Positions 51,789 through 60,756 of a DNA stretch of 64,000 bases are shown here, piece after piece. Below the pieces are notes generated by a model that worked only from the letters and a program-made list of their open reading frames with translations, was not told the origin of the DNA and searched no databases. The position numbers and the translations under genes were made by a program. Within the stretch, counting starts at the first letter, position 1, and the number at the start of each line of letters is the position of its first letter. The stretch covers positions 1-64,000 of the forward strand of contig JAFLCK010000018.1 in NCBI GenBank assembly GCA_017303615.1, in the 5' to 3' direction. This DNA comes from Obscuribacter phosphatis_A. Lineage in GTDB: Bacteria; Cyanobacteriota; Vampirovibrionia; Obscuribacterales; Obscuribacteraceae.

Positions 51789-52716
51789 GTTTTCAGCTCT
51801 GGTTAAAGATAGGAGCAAAGTAGAGCTCAAAGAGCTCTTCCTGCCAAAACCGGGACCGCAAGAAGTGCTTGTCAGGGTGGCGCTGGCCGGTCTTTGCCGC
51901 ACAGATATCTATGCAGCCAGAGGTGAGCTGTCGACTAAAGATGACTTGATCTTGGGGCATGAACTGGCCGGCACGGTCGAAGCTGTAGGCGCCTCTGTGG
52001 ATGGGCTGAAAGTTGGCGCCAGAGTGACCGTCAATCCGGTTCTGGCCTGCAAGCAGTGCAAAGGTTGCTTGAGCAGCGGTGTATGCCTCAACACAGGCTT
52101 TGTCGGCATAGATGCCGATGGTGGATTCGCCGAATTCGCCCTTCTGCCTCAAGACTCAATTATGACTTTAGACAACAGAGTCAGCTTTCTAGCAGCTGCC
52201 TACAGCGAGCCAGTGGCAGCTTCTCTGGCAGTATTAAAAAGCGGCATCAAGCCTGGTGAAAACGGCGCTATTTTTGGAAGGAACCGGTTCTCCGAACTGC
52301 TGCAGGCCATTTTGACCATCTACGGGTTTCCAGAACTGCCGGTCATCGACACATATCTGTCAGAGCCAAACAAGCCTGAGCCCGAAGGCGAGTTTGACTA
52401 TGCCATTGAGACCTTTGCCTCAAGCGAAGTTATTGCCAAAATGTGCCGGGCAATTAAGCCCGGCGGCAAGCTCATTTTGAAAAGCCGGCAGCATGAACCG
52501 CTTCAGTTCAAGTTGGCTGAATTTCTCAAGCGCGAACCAGTAATTTATGTGCTCAACTATGGCGATTTCAACGAAGCCTTAGAGTTATTGTCGTCTGGAA
52601 AACTGAGAATCGACAATCTGGTGGAAGGTCTTTACCCGCTCAAGGACTTTGAGGCGGTATTTGAAAAAGCAGGCTTCGCCGAAGCCAGAAAACTCTTTTT
52701 CGACCTCAGTCTCTAA
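51778..52716 (+). CDS. Medium-chain dehydrogenase/reductase-like protein, degenerate cofactor site
   Basis: The 312-residue protein has the GroES-like N-terminal half of zinc alcohol dehydrogenases: Cys in GLCRTD, GHE with His and Glu, and the structural-zinc Cys set CKQCKGCLSSGVC. The second half is shorter than usual, and the nucleotide-binding loop, normally GxGxxG, reads GRNRFSEL in GAIFGRNRFSELLQAI, so NAD(P) binding is doubtful. The end (LRIDNLVEGLYPLKDFEAVFEKA) is normal. It overlaps the phosphatase gene and is probably translated with it. It may be a catalytically altered or binding-only MDR protein. Confidence 0.8.
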   Translation: MASRFSALVKDRSKVELKELFLPKPGPQEVLVRVALAGLCRTDIYAARGELSTKDDLILGHELAGTVEAVGASVDGLKVGARVTVNPVLACKQCKGCLSSGVCLNTGFVGIDADGGFAEFALLPQDSIMTLDNRVSFLAAAYSEPVAASLAVLKSGIKPGENGAIFGRNRFSELLQAILTIYGFPELPVIDTYLSEPNKPEPEGEFDYAIETFASSEVIAKMCRAIKPGGKLILKSRQHEPLQFKLAEFLKREPVIYVLNYGDFNEALELLSSGKLRIDNLVEGLYPLKDFEAVFEKAGFAEARKLFFDLSL

Positions 52717-53165
52717 GCTGAAAAACAGGCTCAGTCGAAACTGCCAACCAAGTCGAAACTGCCAACCAAAAGAAATCGGCAGACGGACAAGCATACAGCC
52801 AGGCGGCAGCCGGGATTAGGCCGACAGAAGTAAACGAGCATGATTAACATGGGGCAGAACTAGGCGAGCATAACTAGACTCTTGCAACTTGCGCAACTTT
52901 CACTTCGAGAGACCGTATCTTTCAGCTCTTGAAACTAGCTTGGCGCAGCTAGCATGAGTGTTTACTAATAAAAGAGATAAAAGCCGCGCATTCATGACTT
53001 GCACTCAGATTAGAGCAAAAAGTAGGGTCAGATTATCCATCTAACAATCTAGTCGAGACACAAAGTCAAAACCAGCTAACCATCGCCACCGTCGAACACC
53101 CTCTCTGCATCGTCATGCAGCTGATGGAGTTCGGCATTTTTTTAACCACAAACAGAAAGAAAATC
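52717..53165. other. Gene-free stretch with an 18-bp duplication
   Basis: About 450 bases without a gene. It starts with two perfect copies of an 18-bp unit (52733-52768) directly after the MDR stop, followed by AT-rich sequence. No terminator or promoter stands out. Confidence 0.5.
52733..52768. repeat. 18-bp tandem repeat, two units
   Basis: AGTCGAAACTGCCAACCA is present twice, back to back, directly after the MDR-like gene. Confidence 0.9.
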
Positions 53166-53723
53166 ATGAATAAAGAAATGCACCAAGCTGAGCAAGGAGG
53201 GCTCAGCCTCACGCCTGTCATTGTCGAAGCCCAAGCAGTCGAAACCATCCTCGTGGTCATCGATATGCAGCCGGGCTATCCTGCCGCCCTAGACGCGGTC
53301 ACCCAGTGGTTCGTCAAACAAGAAATCCAGAAGCAGATGGAGCAAAACTTGCCCGTCATCCTGGTCGAGTTCGACGCACACGAAATGGGCGAAACCCTCC
53401 AATCGCTCCGAGACCTGCTTGCCGGCTATAAGCGCCTCAAGGTCGTCTCCAAAAGCCAAAACGACGGCTCCACAGAAGTCATCGCCGCCTGCCGCATCCT
53501 CACCGGGTACGACACGCCCTTCAGGCTCCGAGTCTGCGGCGTCAATAGCGACGCTTGCGTGCTGGAGACAGTGCAAGGGTTGAGCGAAAAACTGCCGCTG
53601 ACGAGCATTGTCGTCCCGCAAGACGCCTGCAACTGCCTGACCGGCAAAGAAAACGATGTCTGGGTGGAAGACTTTCCAGCTCTGCTCAATGTCGTGGTCG
53701 AACTGCATGCTCGAGGTAGCTAA
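53166..53723 (+). CDS. Isochorismatase-like cysteine hydrolase
   Basis: Starting at ATG 53166 (or 53115), the product has about 185 residues. It has the fold and catalytic triad of the isochorismatase superfamily: Asp in LVVIDMQPGY, Lys in VVSKSQNDGS and the nucleophile Cys in CGVNSDACV. Members include nicotinamidases and other amidases; the small insert pattern does not decide which. Codons end mostly in C or G, unlike upstream genes, and resemble the S41 peptidase gene that follows. This suggests high expression or shared origin. Confidence 0.85.
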   Translation: MNKEMHQAEQGGLSLTPVIVEAQAVETILVVIDMQPGYPAALDAVTQWFVKQEIQKQMEQNLPVILVEFDAHEMGETLQSLRDLLAGYKRLKVVSKSQNDGSTEVIAACRILTGYDTPFRLRVCGVNSDACVLETVQGLSEKLPLTSIVVPQDACNCLTGKENDVWVEDFPALLNVVVELHARGS

Positions 53724-53838
53724 TGCCGAGAGCTAATTCTTCCTAAACCGCTCGGAATCAGTTGGAAAGAAAATCAGCCCAGATTTACTTTCCAACTGGT
53801 TTCGAGCTTTTCACGAGCGTTTTAACGCGGAGCATCTC

Positions 53839-54810
53839 ATGAAACACAAGCTACAGATCAGCGAGAGGCAAAGAGCCCTCGCTCTTTATCATGCGGTTGT
53901 ACAAACCCTGCGCAGTAACTTCTATGACCGCGACAGGCTCGAAAAGGCGCTGGCGGAACAGAAGCGACCGCAGTTCGGCGATGAGGAAGGCGCTCTGGCT
54001 GCCATCGACCGGCTGCTGTTCGCACTCGGCGACACCTACACCGAAAGGTTGGTGGAACCGCAAAGAGACACACAGCGCGATGCCGCTCCCAGCAAAGCCC
54101 AGCCTGAGCCGGAAGAACTTCGCGCCGTCATCGGCGGTAACGGCATCGCCTATGTGCACATTGCCAACTTCGATAAGGCCGGCTTGAGGGATCGCCTCAT
54201 CGCCAAAGCCGAGAAGATCAAGGACCATCGCGGTCTCATCCTCGACCTGCGCAACAACCGCGGCGGTCGTATGGACGAAGCCCTGGCGGTGCTGGCAGTC
54301 TTCATCGAGAATGGTGTGCTGGGCACGATCAAGAACCGCATCGATGCCGATGCCGTCGAAAGTCGCAGATACTGCGTCAACGATACGCAGTTCTTCGCCG
54401 AGGTGGAAAGTTCCGGCAAAAAGCCGCGACACATCTTCTTCGACCGCCCGCCCTGCCTGCTCGGCGGTCGACCGCTGGTCATCTTGATCAACAGTCGCAC
54501 TGCCAGCGCGGCTGAGATGTTGACCGCTTCACTGGTGGAGAACTCCGAGCCGGGCAAGGTCACCTTGGTCGGCAGTGGCAGCACTCCGGGCAAGGGCATC
54601 GGCCAGATCGAAATCGACGTGCACAAGTTTGGCTCTACGGTCAAACTGCGCATCACCCGCAGTCACTGGTTCACCCCTTCGGGGCAATGGCTGGGCGACT
54701 GTGGGCAGACGGTGCGCGACGGTATCGAGCCTGAAGTCGTTGTCGAAGGCGACAGCGGCATCGAAGGTCTGACAGCGGCGCGTGCGGCCCTCGACAAACT
54801 CATGACCTGA
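53839..54810 (+). CDS. S41-family serine peptidase without signal peptide or PDZ
   Basis: The 323-residue protein has a helical N-terminal part (1-90, LLFALGDTYTERL) and an S41 core (about 95-310). GLILDLRNNRGG, the nucleophile Ser in SRTASAAEM and the general-base Lys in GKGIGQ are spaced as in C-terminal processing proteases. DPDG-like linker and PDZ domains are missing, so it may recognise short substrates differently. There is no leader, so it acts in the cytosol. GGAG precedes the ATG by six bases. Base composition is GC-rich. A strong terminator follows. Confidence 0.88.
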   Translation: MKHKLQISERQRALALYHAVVQTLRSNFYDRDRLEKALAEQKRPQFGDEEGALAAIDRLLFALGDTYTERLVEPQRDTQRDAAPSKAQPEPEELRAVIGGNGIAYVHIANFDKAGLRDRLIAKAEKIKDHRGLILDLRNNRGGRMDEALAVLAVFIENGVLGTIKNRIDADAVESRRYCVNDTQFFAEVESSGKKPRHIFFDRPPCLLGGRPLVILINSRTASAAEMLTASLVENSEPGKVTLVGSGSTPGKGIGQIEIDVHKFGSTVKLRITRSHWFTPSGQWLGDCGQTVRDGIEPEVVVEGDSGIEGLTAARAALDKLMT

Positions 54811-54832
54811 CGGTCTATGAGCATTCTGGGTT

Positions 54833-54867
54833 GACCCCGGGAGCGAAAGCAATTTCCTCCCGGGGTT
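54833..54867 (+). terminator. Hairpin terminator after the S41 peptidase gene
   Basis: GACCCCGGGAG pairs with CTCCCGGGGTTC across a loop. The stem is very GC-rich; the following tail is only moderately T-rich, so it is a probable terminator. Confidence 0.65.
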
Positions 54868-55007
54868 CACTCAAACCTTCTGGACTTGCCTCAACTCAAA
54901 AGAATTTTTGTTTTTCGTTTTTCTACTATTGCCTATAGCATTACATGAATTGGACCGAAGCACTCATTAGTCGAGATGCTTCGGTCATTTCGGCTATTCT
55001 CTCAAAT

Positions 55008-56381
55008 TTATTGCCCTTTGTAGGGCCTATACATCGAGTTGAATTTCTCAGCGCCGACAATGTAATACTCGCCCGCCGGGCCGCGCATCATATAGTCACC
55101 GGCTTTACCAGTTCCGACACCTTCAAGAGTTTGAATCTGAGTGGGGAAAGTGAGGCGGCGAGCAGTGCCTAGGGCTGTCTTCATATACTCTCCGGGGCTA
55201 CCAGGAACTTCACCATAGGTTTTGGCAAAGATGTCGGGTTTGACAGTCCAGTGCCCTTTACCATCACTAAGAAGCCAGTCGCCAGCCTGACCTGTCATAT
55301 TGTCGCCGTTTCCAGACTGCCAGCTGCGAGCCTCGGTCAATCTCTCGGCTTTAACTGTACCTTGCTTTTGATATTGTCTAAAGTCAGTCTGATCAGCTTG
55401 CACGGCGCCTGGAATGGCTGCTACGGAATAGACGGCACCGGTAGCCAGAGCACGCGTTCCTACTCTAGAAAGTGAAACCGACTGACCGGCCGCTCTAGCA
55501 AGATTGATTTCGGCAATGGCGCCGCTGGACATGCCGTTTATGCCGCTTGAAGCAATCCGGGTCCAGAAGGCGCTTCGCTCGAATACCGGTCCGAATGCCT
55601 TGGTGACTCCGTAGCCAAGCCCATAGCCCAAACCGACGGCAGCAGCATCCATAGCCAGGTTGGTCGGGCTAAAGTTCTGGGCGGCGGCATTCTTGAGTCC
55701 GCTAGCGGGGGCGAACTGCCCCTTCTCATCATAGTAGTTGCCGCGCGAGAGCACGGTTTCTATGCTGCGACCACCCAGAGACATGGCTCCAGCCTTGAGC
55801 CCCAGATTTACGTCGGCGCCAAGCACACCGCCAACAAGTCCCTTAAAGGCGAGTCCCTTAGCCAAACCTAGACCGGCATCAATCACCTGCTCGCTGGCTC
55901 TGTCAGCCGGTTTAGCTTCGTCCGCCATATAGAGCGCTCCGGTAGCAGCCCAACCGACAGGGCCACCAACCATGATGGCACCCACCTTGACTCCGGTCGA
56001 ACCATAAAAGTTGATGTCACCTTGCACACCGCGCACCCGCTGGTCTTCTTTAACCTGCTTGTCGATGTCTAGACGCATTTTCTCAACAGCTTTGAAATCA
56101 CCGCGTTTAATCGCTTCCTCGGCAGTCTTGTCGAGCAACTCCAACTGAGCCAAAGACTTCTCGTCTTTTCTATAGAGATAATCGAAAGCAGTGCCAAGAT
56201 AAGACTGACTTTTTTCTTGCTGTTTGTGGTCTTTGATTTCCTGCTTAAGGCTAGTGAGAGATTGCATTGCTTCCCTCGAGAGGGCGGTCGATGCATCATG
56301 TCCGCTTGTATTGTTCTGGTTTTCCCTTCCAGACTCGACAGGCTTGTCGGCGGTTTTAATCTCAGATTTTGATTCAGCCAT
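55008..56381 (-). CDS. Orphan protein with glycine-rich core and a duplicated C-terminal motif
   Basis: The 457-residue protein starts at ATG 56381 with GAGG nine bases upstream. Residues 1-130 are hydrophilic and helical. Residues 130-300 form a Gly/Ala-rich hydrophobic core (GAIMVGGPVGWAATGALY, AAAVGLGYGLGYGV), like that of pretoxin or membrane-inserting segments. The C-terminal part holds two copies of a motif G-GDWLLSDGKGHWTVKPDIFAKTY and KAGDYMMRGPAGEYYIVGAEKFNSMY. This form (GDyxxxxxxGxxyxVxxexFxxxY) appears in many phage and secreted proteins as a small strand pair. There is no signal peptide. Function unknown. Confidence 0.65.
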   Translation of the reverse strand: MAESKSEIKTADKPVESGRENQNNTSGHDASTALSREAMQSLTSLKQEIKDHKQQEKSQSYLGTAFDYLYRKDEKSLAQLELLDKTAEEAIKRGDFKAVEKMRLDIDKQVKEDQRVRGVQGDINFYGSTGVKVGAIMVGGPVGWAATGALYMADEAKPADRASEQVIDAGLGLAKGLAFKGLVGGVLGADVNLGLKAGAMSLGGRSIETVLSRGNYYDEKGQFAPASGLKNAAAQNFSPTNLAMDAAAVGLGYGLGYGVTKAFGPVFERSAFWTRIASSGINGMSSGAIAEINLARAAGQSVSLSRVGTRALATGAVYSVAAIPGAVQADQTDFRQYQKQGTVKAERLTEARSWQSGNGDNMTGQAGDWLLSDGKGHWTVKPDIFAKTYGEVPGSPGEYMKTALGTARRLTFPTQIQTLEGVGTGKAGDYMMRGPAGEYYIVGAEKFNSMYRPYKGQ

Positions 56382-56499
56382 AAGAAAATGCCTCAAATGC
56401 GCAGCAAAGCCGATACAGGGCTTATCTTGTTGCCTTACTCAGAACGGCTTTGCAATGGAGGTAGTTATTAAGGGCGCCAGTTAATTCGGGGTGTCTGCA

Positions 56500-56528
56500 T
56501 ATATACCGATGCAAAATTTTTTGGACAA
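56500..56528 (-). promoter_or_regulatory. Possible sigma-70-type promoter
   Basis: On the minus strand TTGTCC (56528-56523) is followed by a 17-bp spacer and TATATA (56505-56500). It lies about 120 bases before the start codon of the 56381 gene. Confidence 0.45.
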
Positions 56529-56607
56529 AAATTTCCAGCCTTCGGCAAAATGAGCCTAACAAGAGCAAGCATAGCCGGTCTCACAATACTCGCAAGTGCC
56601 TTTGCTT

Positions 56608-57627
56608 TCATCCGTCGCTAAAACGGCGAAGCCATTCTGCCGGTATCTTGCCTTCTTCAATCTCATGGCTCCAAATCTGTGGACGATTGCCCGCAGAAGT
56701 CCAAAAAGTTTCACAGGCTCTGAGGTAATCTAGAACAAACTTCCTCTCACCAACTTTGAGCAAACCGTAAGCTAACTCCAGGCTCGGACCAAAAGAAGAT
56801 AAAACGGGTGTGGAGCCGACTTCCGCCGCTCGCCTCAGATGCTTTCCGGCTCGATAGACCTTGTTTTGGCGCAATGCTACTAGTCCACGAACTGTTTCGC
56901 TGTGATGCTTATCGTCGCAATCTCTACCTAAACCAAGCCTGAAGGCATATCCATTTGCCTTCTGCAAATTGCCAGCTTTCAAATGCAAATAAGCCAAAGT
57001 CTCTAAGGCTTGACCGCGATGTTTGCGCTCAGACCTCTCCAGCCATTTCTCCGCCCAGGCTATGGCATCGCCGCCTTCGCAGATACGCGATAAACGCTCA
57101 CACCATTCGGGATTTCGCGGTTCCAATTGATGACAATCGAGGAGGAGCGCATGGGCTGCTGGACCATCTAAAACCCTGATATATTCCGCGAAATTACCTA
57201 ATACTCTTGGATCTGATGGATACTTATAAACTTGCACCTGCCAAAGTTCAACTACCTTGGCCGACTCTGCTTTGCCTAGAAGAAAGTGAGAAAAGATCAG
57301 GCGCTGGTGCAATTGACTGGTCGGCATATTTTCAATTAGCCAGCCAACATGACGCATATATGACTCTAACAAACTAGCACGTTCAGCATCACTGGCACCC
57401 ACTTTCAGAAGCAACCGGTGGTAATAAGAAAGAAGCAAGCTGCGGGATAGAAGGTCCAAAGGATCGGCTAAAAGTTTGTCTTCGCTATTTCTTGCCTCCT
57501 GTTCTGTGCTGATCTCTTCTCCAAAATGATAGATCTTATTCAACTCATCAAGCTTGAGACCATTCTCTTTCCTCATCCTCTCGGTTTTAGCCTCAAGCCA
57601 ATCTATAAACCAACCGAGAAGTCTCAT
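56608..57627 (-). CDS. TPR-like helical repeat protein
   Basis: The 339-residue protein has a helical N-terminus and tandem helix pairs with TPR/Sel1-like spacing (LLSRSLLLSYYHRLLLKVG, LHQRLIFSHFLLGKAESAKVVELW, ALETLAYLHLKAGNLQKANGYAFRL). There is no signal peptide. It lies alone on the minus strand between the orphan at 55.0 kb and the DUF4388 gene. A scaffold role is possible. Related proteins with TPRs occur at 8.6 and 34.4 kb. Confidence 0.65.
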   Translation of the reverse strand: MRLLGWFIDWLEAKTERMRKENGLKLDELNKIYHFGEEISTEQEARNSEDKLLADPLDLLSRSLLLSYYHRLLLKVGASDAERASLLESYMRHVGWLIENMPTSQLHQRLIFSHFLLGKAESAKVVELWQVQVYKYPSDPRVLGNFAEYIRVLDGPAAHALLLDCHQLEPRNPEWCERLSRICEGGDAIAWAEKWLERSERKHRGQALETLAYLHLKAGNLQKANGYAFRLGLGRDCDDKHHSETVRGLVALRQNKVYRAGKHLRRAAEVGSTPVLSSFGPSLELAYGLLKVGERKFVLDYLRACETFWTSAGNRPQIWSHEIEEGKIPAEWLRRFSDG

Positions 57628-57916
57628 TGCTTGACAGGGCTCCGTTAAGGCTTCCGCACTCCACCGACTGAAATCAGCAAATCAGAAGCAGTGGAAACAG
57701 ACGCGAAAAACTCGCTTGAAGCTATAGTAACAGTCATTCATGACTAGTATGTACCAACTGTAGGACCTCTAGTAACTTAGCCTTTTCGCTTTCTACGACA
57801 TTCTATAGTCTTCTTGCCGATAGTATTAATGGCAATACAATTTCGACTGCGAAAATGACCGCTGAAGCACAGACAAGCCGCATACCAAAGAGCGCTCATG
57901 TTTGCAATAACAACTC

Positions 57917-60112
57917 TCAAGAATCTGCTTTGAGCAAATCGCCATACTGCAAATAAATCTTGCCCCGGTTGCGCGCCTCATCTAATGTAAGCTCGCAGGC
58001 GCCTAAAAGTGAATTGAGATTGGTGAAATCTTCAGGAATAGAGGCGGAGGCAAAAGTAAGCGAAAGTTTACGGCCGTCCATTCCGGTCAGCGCAGTCTCG
58101 GTCAAATATTTGGTGATTTTCTTGACGAAGACCTTAGCACCGGCGGGACCGGTATCGGGCAACATTATGGCAAAGTCGTAAGCTTCATAATGCCCAACCA
58201 CATCGGTATGCCTCTTCTTGGCGGTGATGCGCCTGGCGGCATCGGCTACAGCCGAACCAGGCAAGACCCTGCGTTTGACACCACCCTCGGTGACAACTTC
58301 GTCGCGCATTTCAAAGAGCACCACAGAAAGAGTACCGCGGCTTCTATAAATGCGAAAAAACTCTTCTTCTAGGAAATACAGAAAAGCAGGATAGATAAAG
58401 AGACCGGTATCTTCTCTTCTCAGGCTCATCATCACAGACTGAATGAGCGTACCGTCTATTTTCTTAGGAATTACGGTGAGTTGTTTCGGCGCCACCGAGG
58501 CAGGAGCATTAGAAATATCGACCAACTCAAAAGAAACCATGTGATAGATTGCTTCAACCAGCTTTAGCCTAGGCATTTTTGACGACTTAGCCAGATCGGC
58601 TAAAGTCTGCTTGCCATCAAGTTTGATATAAATGCCGGCCATAACCTCGGGGTCCATGGGCGCTTCATGGGCGGCAATCTGCAAGAACTGCGCCTTGGTC
58701 AAACTAGCATCGGCTCTCACAAAAGTAGAATTAGCCGACATACCATAATCTTGCAATTCCTTGACTAGATGAGCCATCTGCCGATGATTAGCGAGCAAAA
58801 CTTCTGCCGGGGTCTCCACAGTGCGCTTCATACCCACTGTCGAAATACCGGTTGAAAGAGAGAAATTACCATCGCCCAAGAGAAGAATCTCAGTGAGAGC
58901 CTCATCGCCGGTCAATTCTCCAAGCATAGCTTGCAAGACTTCACCTTGGTTTAAGTAAAGCACAGCCGAAGCATCTTTAGTATCGACTCGCAGCCTGCCG
59001 CTCACTCTAGCGCCCTTATATTGCTTGAGCAACTTGATCAAAGAAATACTCTTCAAATCACCTTGTTCTGGTACTGCCGGTCTATCATCTGAAGATCGGT
59101 TATCTGCAGGTCTATCTTGAGCAGAAGCGGGTCTCTGCCCGGTCTGCTTGTCCGGTTGCGGCTGGGAAGAAGGCTGTGGCTGGGGAGCCGGCTGTGGTCT
59201 AGGAGCTTCTAGCGGTGGAGTAACCTGGCGAAAAGATTCTTGCACAGGGTTGGGGAATGGAGCTTGTGAAGGCGGCACGGCATGAGGTTGCGCCGGAGCC
59301 TGATTCGCACTCGAATTGGAGCCCGCACTAGGGCTTGGGAAAGAGTTAGAGCTAGGGACAGAGTCAGCTGGTTTCTGCGACTCTACTCGTCTTGGCCTTT
59401 CGATTTCCTTAAAATAATTCGGCGGAGGTGAATTAGCGCCAGACTGGCTCTGGTTGGGCGAGACAGCCGGACCCAGTGCTGATGATGGTCCTGATGCTGG
59501 CGCTGACCCTGGTGTCGGCGGTGGTGTCACGGACCTTTCCGGCATAACTGGAGCCGGTATTGTATTTGGCACTGGAGCTGGATTAGGAGTTGGATTTTGA
59601 GTTGTTCTGGAGTCTGGCTCAGGATCTGGTATTGGTCTAAACTCAGCCGTAACCGGTCGCTCTACCGGACGAGAAGGTCTGGCAGGCTCAATTGTCACTG
59701 CTTTGTCAGCTTTCTCAGAATTTTGAGCAGACTGACTCTGCGCTTGCAATTTATCTAGAGCGGTATTGCGAGCCTCTCTTGTACGGTTTAATCTTGAAAC
59801 GTCATCAGGACGAGTAGCCGCCGATGAAGCTCCTTGCACAGCGTTCAAGACTTGGTTATAGACCATCAGAATGTCATGCCCGACACATTGGCAAAGTTCA
59901 ATCTTGCGCCCGGCTTTCTCGCAGTAGAGTTGCCAAATCAGCTTGCGCTCTTTTAAGGTGCTTACCACTTCCAGCGTGATTAGCAAATTATCGGCGTTGC
60001 GCCAGCTGGCATACTGCTTCTCGCCGCCCTTCTGGACAGCCTTTGAGAGCATCTGGTGCAAGACCGGAATATCCGGCGCATTGCGTAGTTGCATGCCGCC
60101 TTTTTTGATCAT
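57917..60112 (-). CDS. DUF4388 protein with a Pro/Ser/Gln-rich linker and degenerate GGDEF domain
   Basis: The 731-residue protein has an N-terminal domain (1-115), a long low-complexity Pro/Ser/Gln/Asn linker (about 120-355), a DUF4388/PATAN domain (GDLKSISLIKLLKQYKGARVSG, about 355-430), a helical middle, and a GGDEF-like domain (about 575-725). Its signature loop reads GHYEAYDF where active diguanylate cyclases have GRYGGDEF, so it should not make c-di-GMP. DUF4388 proteins act in signalling and surface motility in cyanobacteria and myxobacteria. It starts four bases after the RlpA-like stop and is probably co-transcribed with it. Confidence 0.75.
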   Translation of the reverse strand: MIKKGGMQLRNAPDIPVLHQMLSKAVQKGGEKQYASWRNADNLLITLEVVSTLKERKLIWQLYCEKAGRKIELCQCVGHDILMVYNQVLNAVQGASSAATRPDDVSRLNRTREARNTALDKLQAQSQSAQNSEKADKAVTIEPARPSRPVERPVTAEFRPIPDPEPDSRTTQNPTPNPAPVPNTIPAPVMPERSVTPPPTPGSAPASGPSSALGPAVSPNQSQSGANSPPPNYFKEIERPRRVESQKPADSVPSSNSFPSPSAGSNSSANQAPAQPHAVPPSQAPFPNPVQESFRQVTPPLEAPRPQPAPQPQPSSQPQPDKQTGQRPASAQDRPADNRSSDDRPAVPEQGDLKSISLIKLLKQYKGARVSGRLRVDTKDASAVLYLNQGEVLQAMLGELTGDEALTEILLLGDGNFSLSTGISTVGMKRTVETPAEVLLANHRQMAHLVKELQDYGMSANSTFVRADASLTKAQFLQIAAHEAPMDPEVMAGIYIKLDGKQTLADLAKSSKMPRLKLVEAIYHMVSFELVDISNAPASVAPKQLTVIPKKIDGTLIQSVMMSLRREDTGLFIYPAFLYFLEEEFFRIYRSRGTLSVVLFEMRDEVVTEGGVKRRVLPGSAVADAARRITAKKRHTDVVGHYEAYDFAIMLPDTGPAGAKVFVKKITKYLTETALTGMDGRKLSLTFASASIPEDFTNLNSLLGACELTLDEARNRGKIYLQYGDLLKADS

Positions 60113-60116
60113 AACT

Positions 60117-60695
60117 CTATTCCGACTTGTCTAAGATGGTGCAAGCCACTTGCACCGTGCCGGCTCTCAGCATGCCCAATTGACTTGCTGCAGCATGTGA
60201 AAGGTCGATAACTTTAGATGGAGTAAAGGGTCCTCGGTCGTTAATCACAACAACACAACTAGTGCCGTTCACCTTATTGGTCACTTTTACTTTAGTGCCG
60301 AAAGGCAAGGTGCGATGTGCCGCCGTCATTCTTTCACGGTGTAGAACATGACCCGAAGCTGTTTTCTTGCCATAAAAGCTGTGATGATAATAGTCGGCCC
60401 AACCTGTGAAATGAGGCTTTTCAATGCCTTTGACAGAGCTCTGTCCTTTGGCGGCTTGCAGAGAATTCTTGCTCTCTCTAGCCTCTAGCTGTTTCTCAGA
60501 TGCTGCAGGTTTTACTGCAAAATTCGAAACTTCACTGCAATTAATTGCACCGGCCTCTTTAAATGAGAAATGCTCAGGGCCTATGGCATCGGCAAACTCT
60601 TCTGCTGTAGCCTCAATCTGCTCTATTTGCGCCTGGGCAGCAGAACAGAAATAAAAGCTCAAGCTCAAAAGAACTGCTGAGAGCCGAAGCGGCAT
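60117..60695 (-). CDS. rlpA: RlpA-like septal ring lytic transglycosylase
   Basis: The 192-residue protein (ATG 60695) has a signal peptide, a variable Ala/Lys linker (about 25-90), and the double-psi beta-barrel core: GWADYYHHSFYGKKTASG, then RMTAAHRTLPFGTKVKVTN and VVINDRGPF-PSKVIDLSHAAASQLGM. This core degrades denuded peptidoglycan glycan strands in RlpA. There is no obvious lipobox and no SPOR domain. It lies between the 2H-phosphoesterase gene upstream and the DUF4388 gene downstream. Confidence 0.88.
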   Translation of the reverse strand: MPLRLSAVLLSLSFYFCSAAQAQIEQIEATAEEFADAIGPEHFSFKEAGAINCSEVSNFAVKPAASEKQLEARESKNSLQAAKGQSSVKGIEKPHFTGWADYYHHSFYGKKTASGHVLHRERMTAAHRTLPFGTKVKVTNKVNGTSCVVVINDRGPFTPSKVIDLSHAAASQLGMLRAGTVQVACTILDKSE

Positions 60696-60756
60696 ATTCA
60701 AGCTAGGGAAACAAGGTCTTGACAAGACTCCTCCTGCTTTGCTCCCCTATACTACC

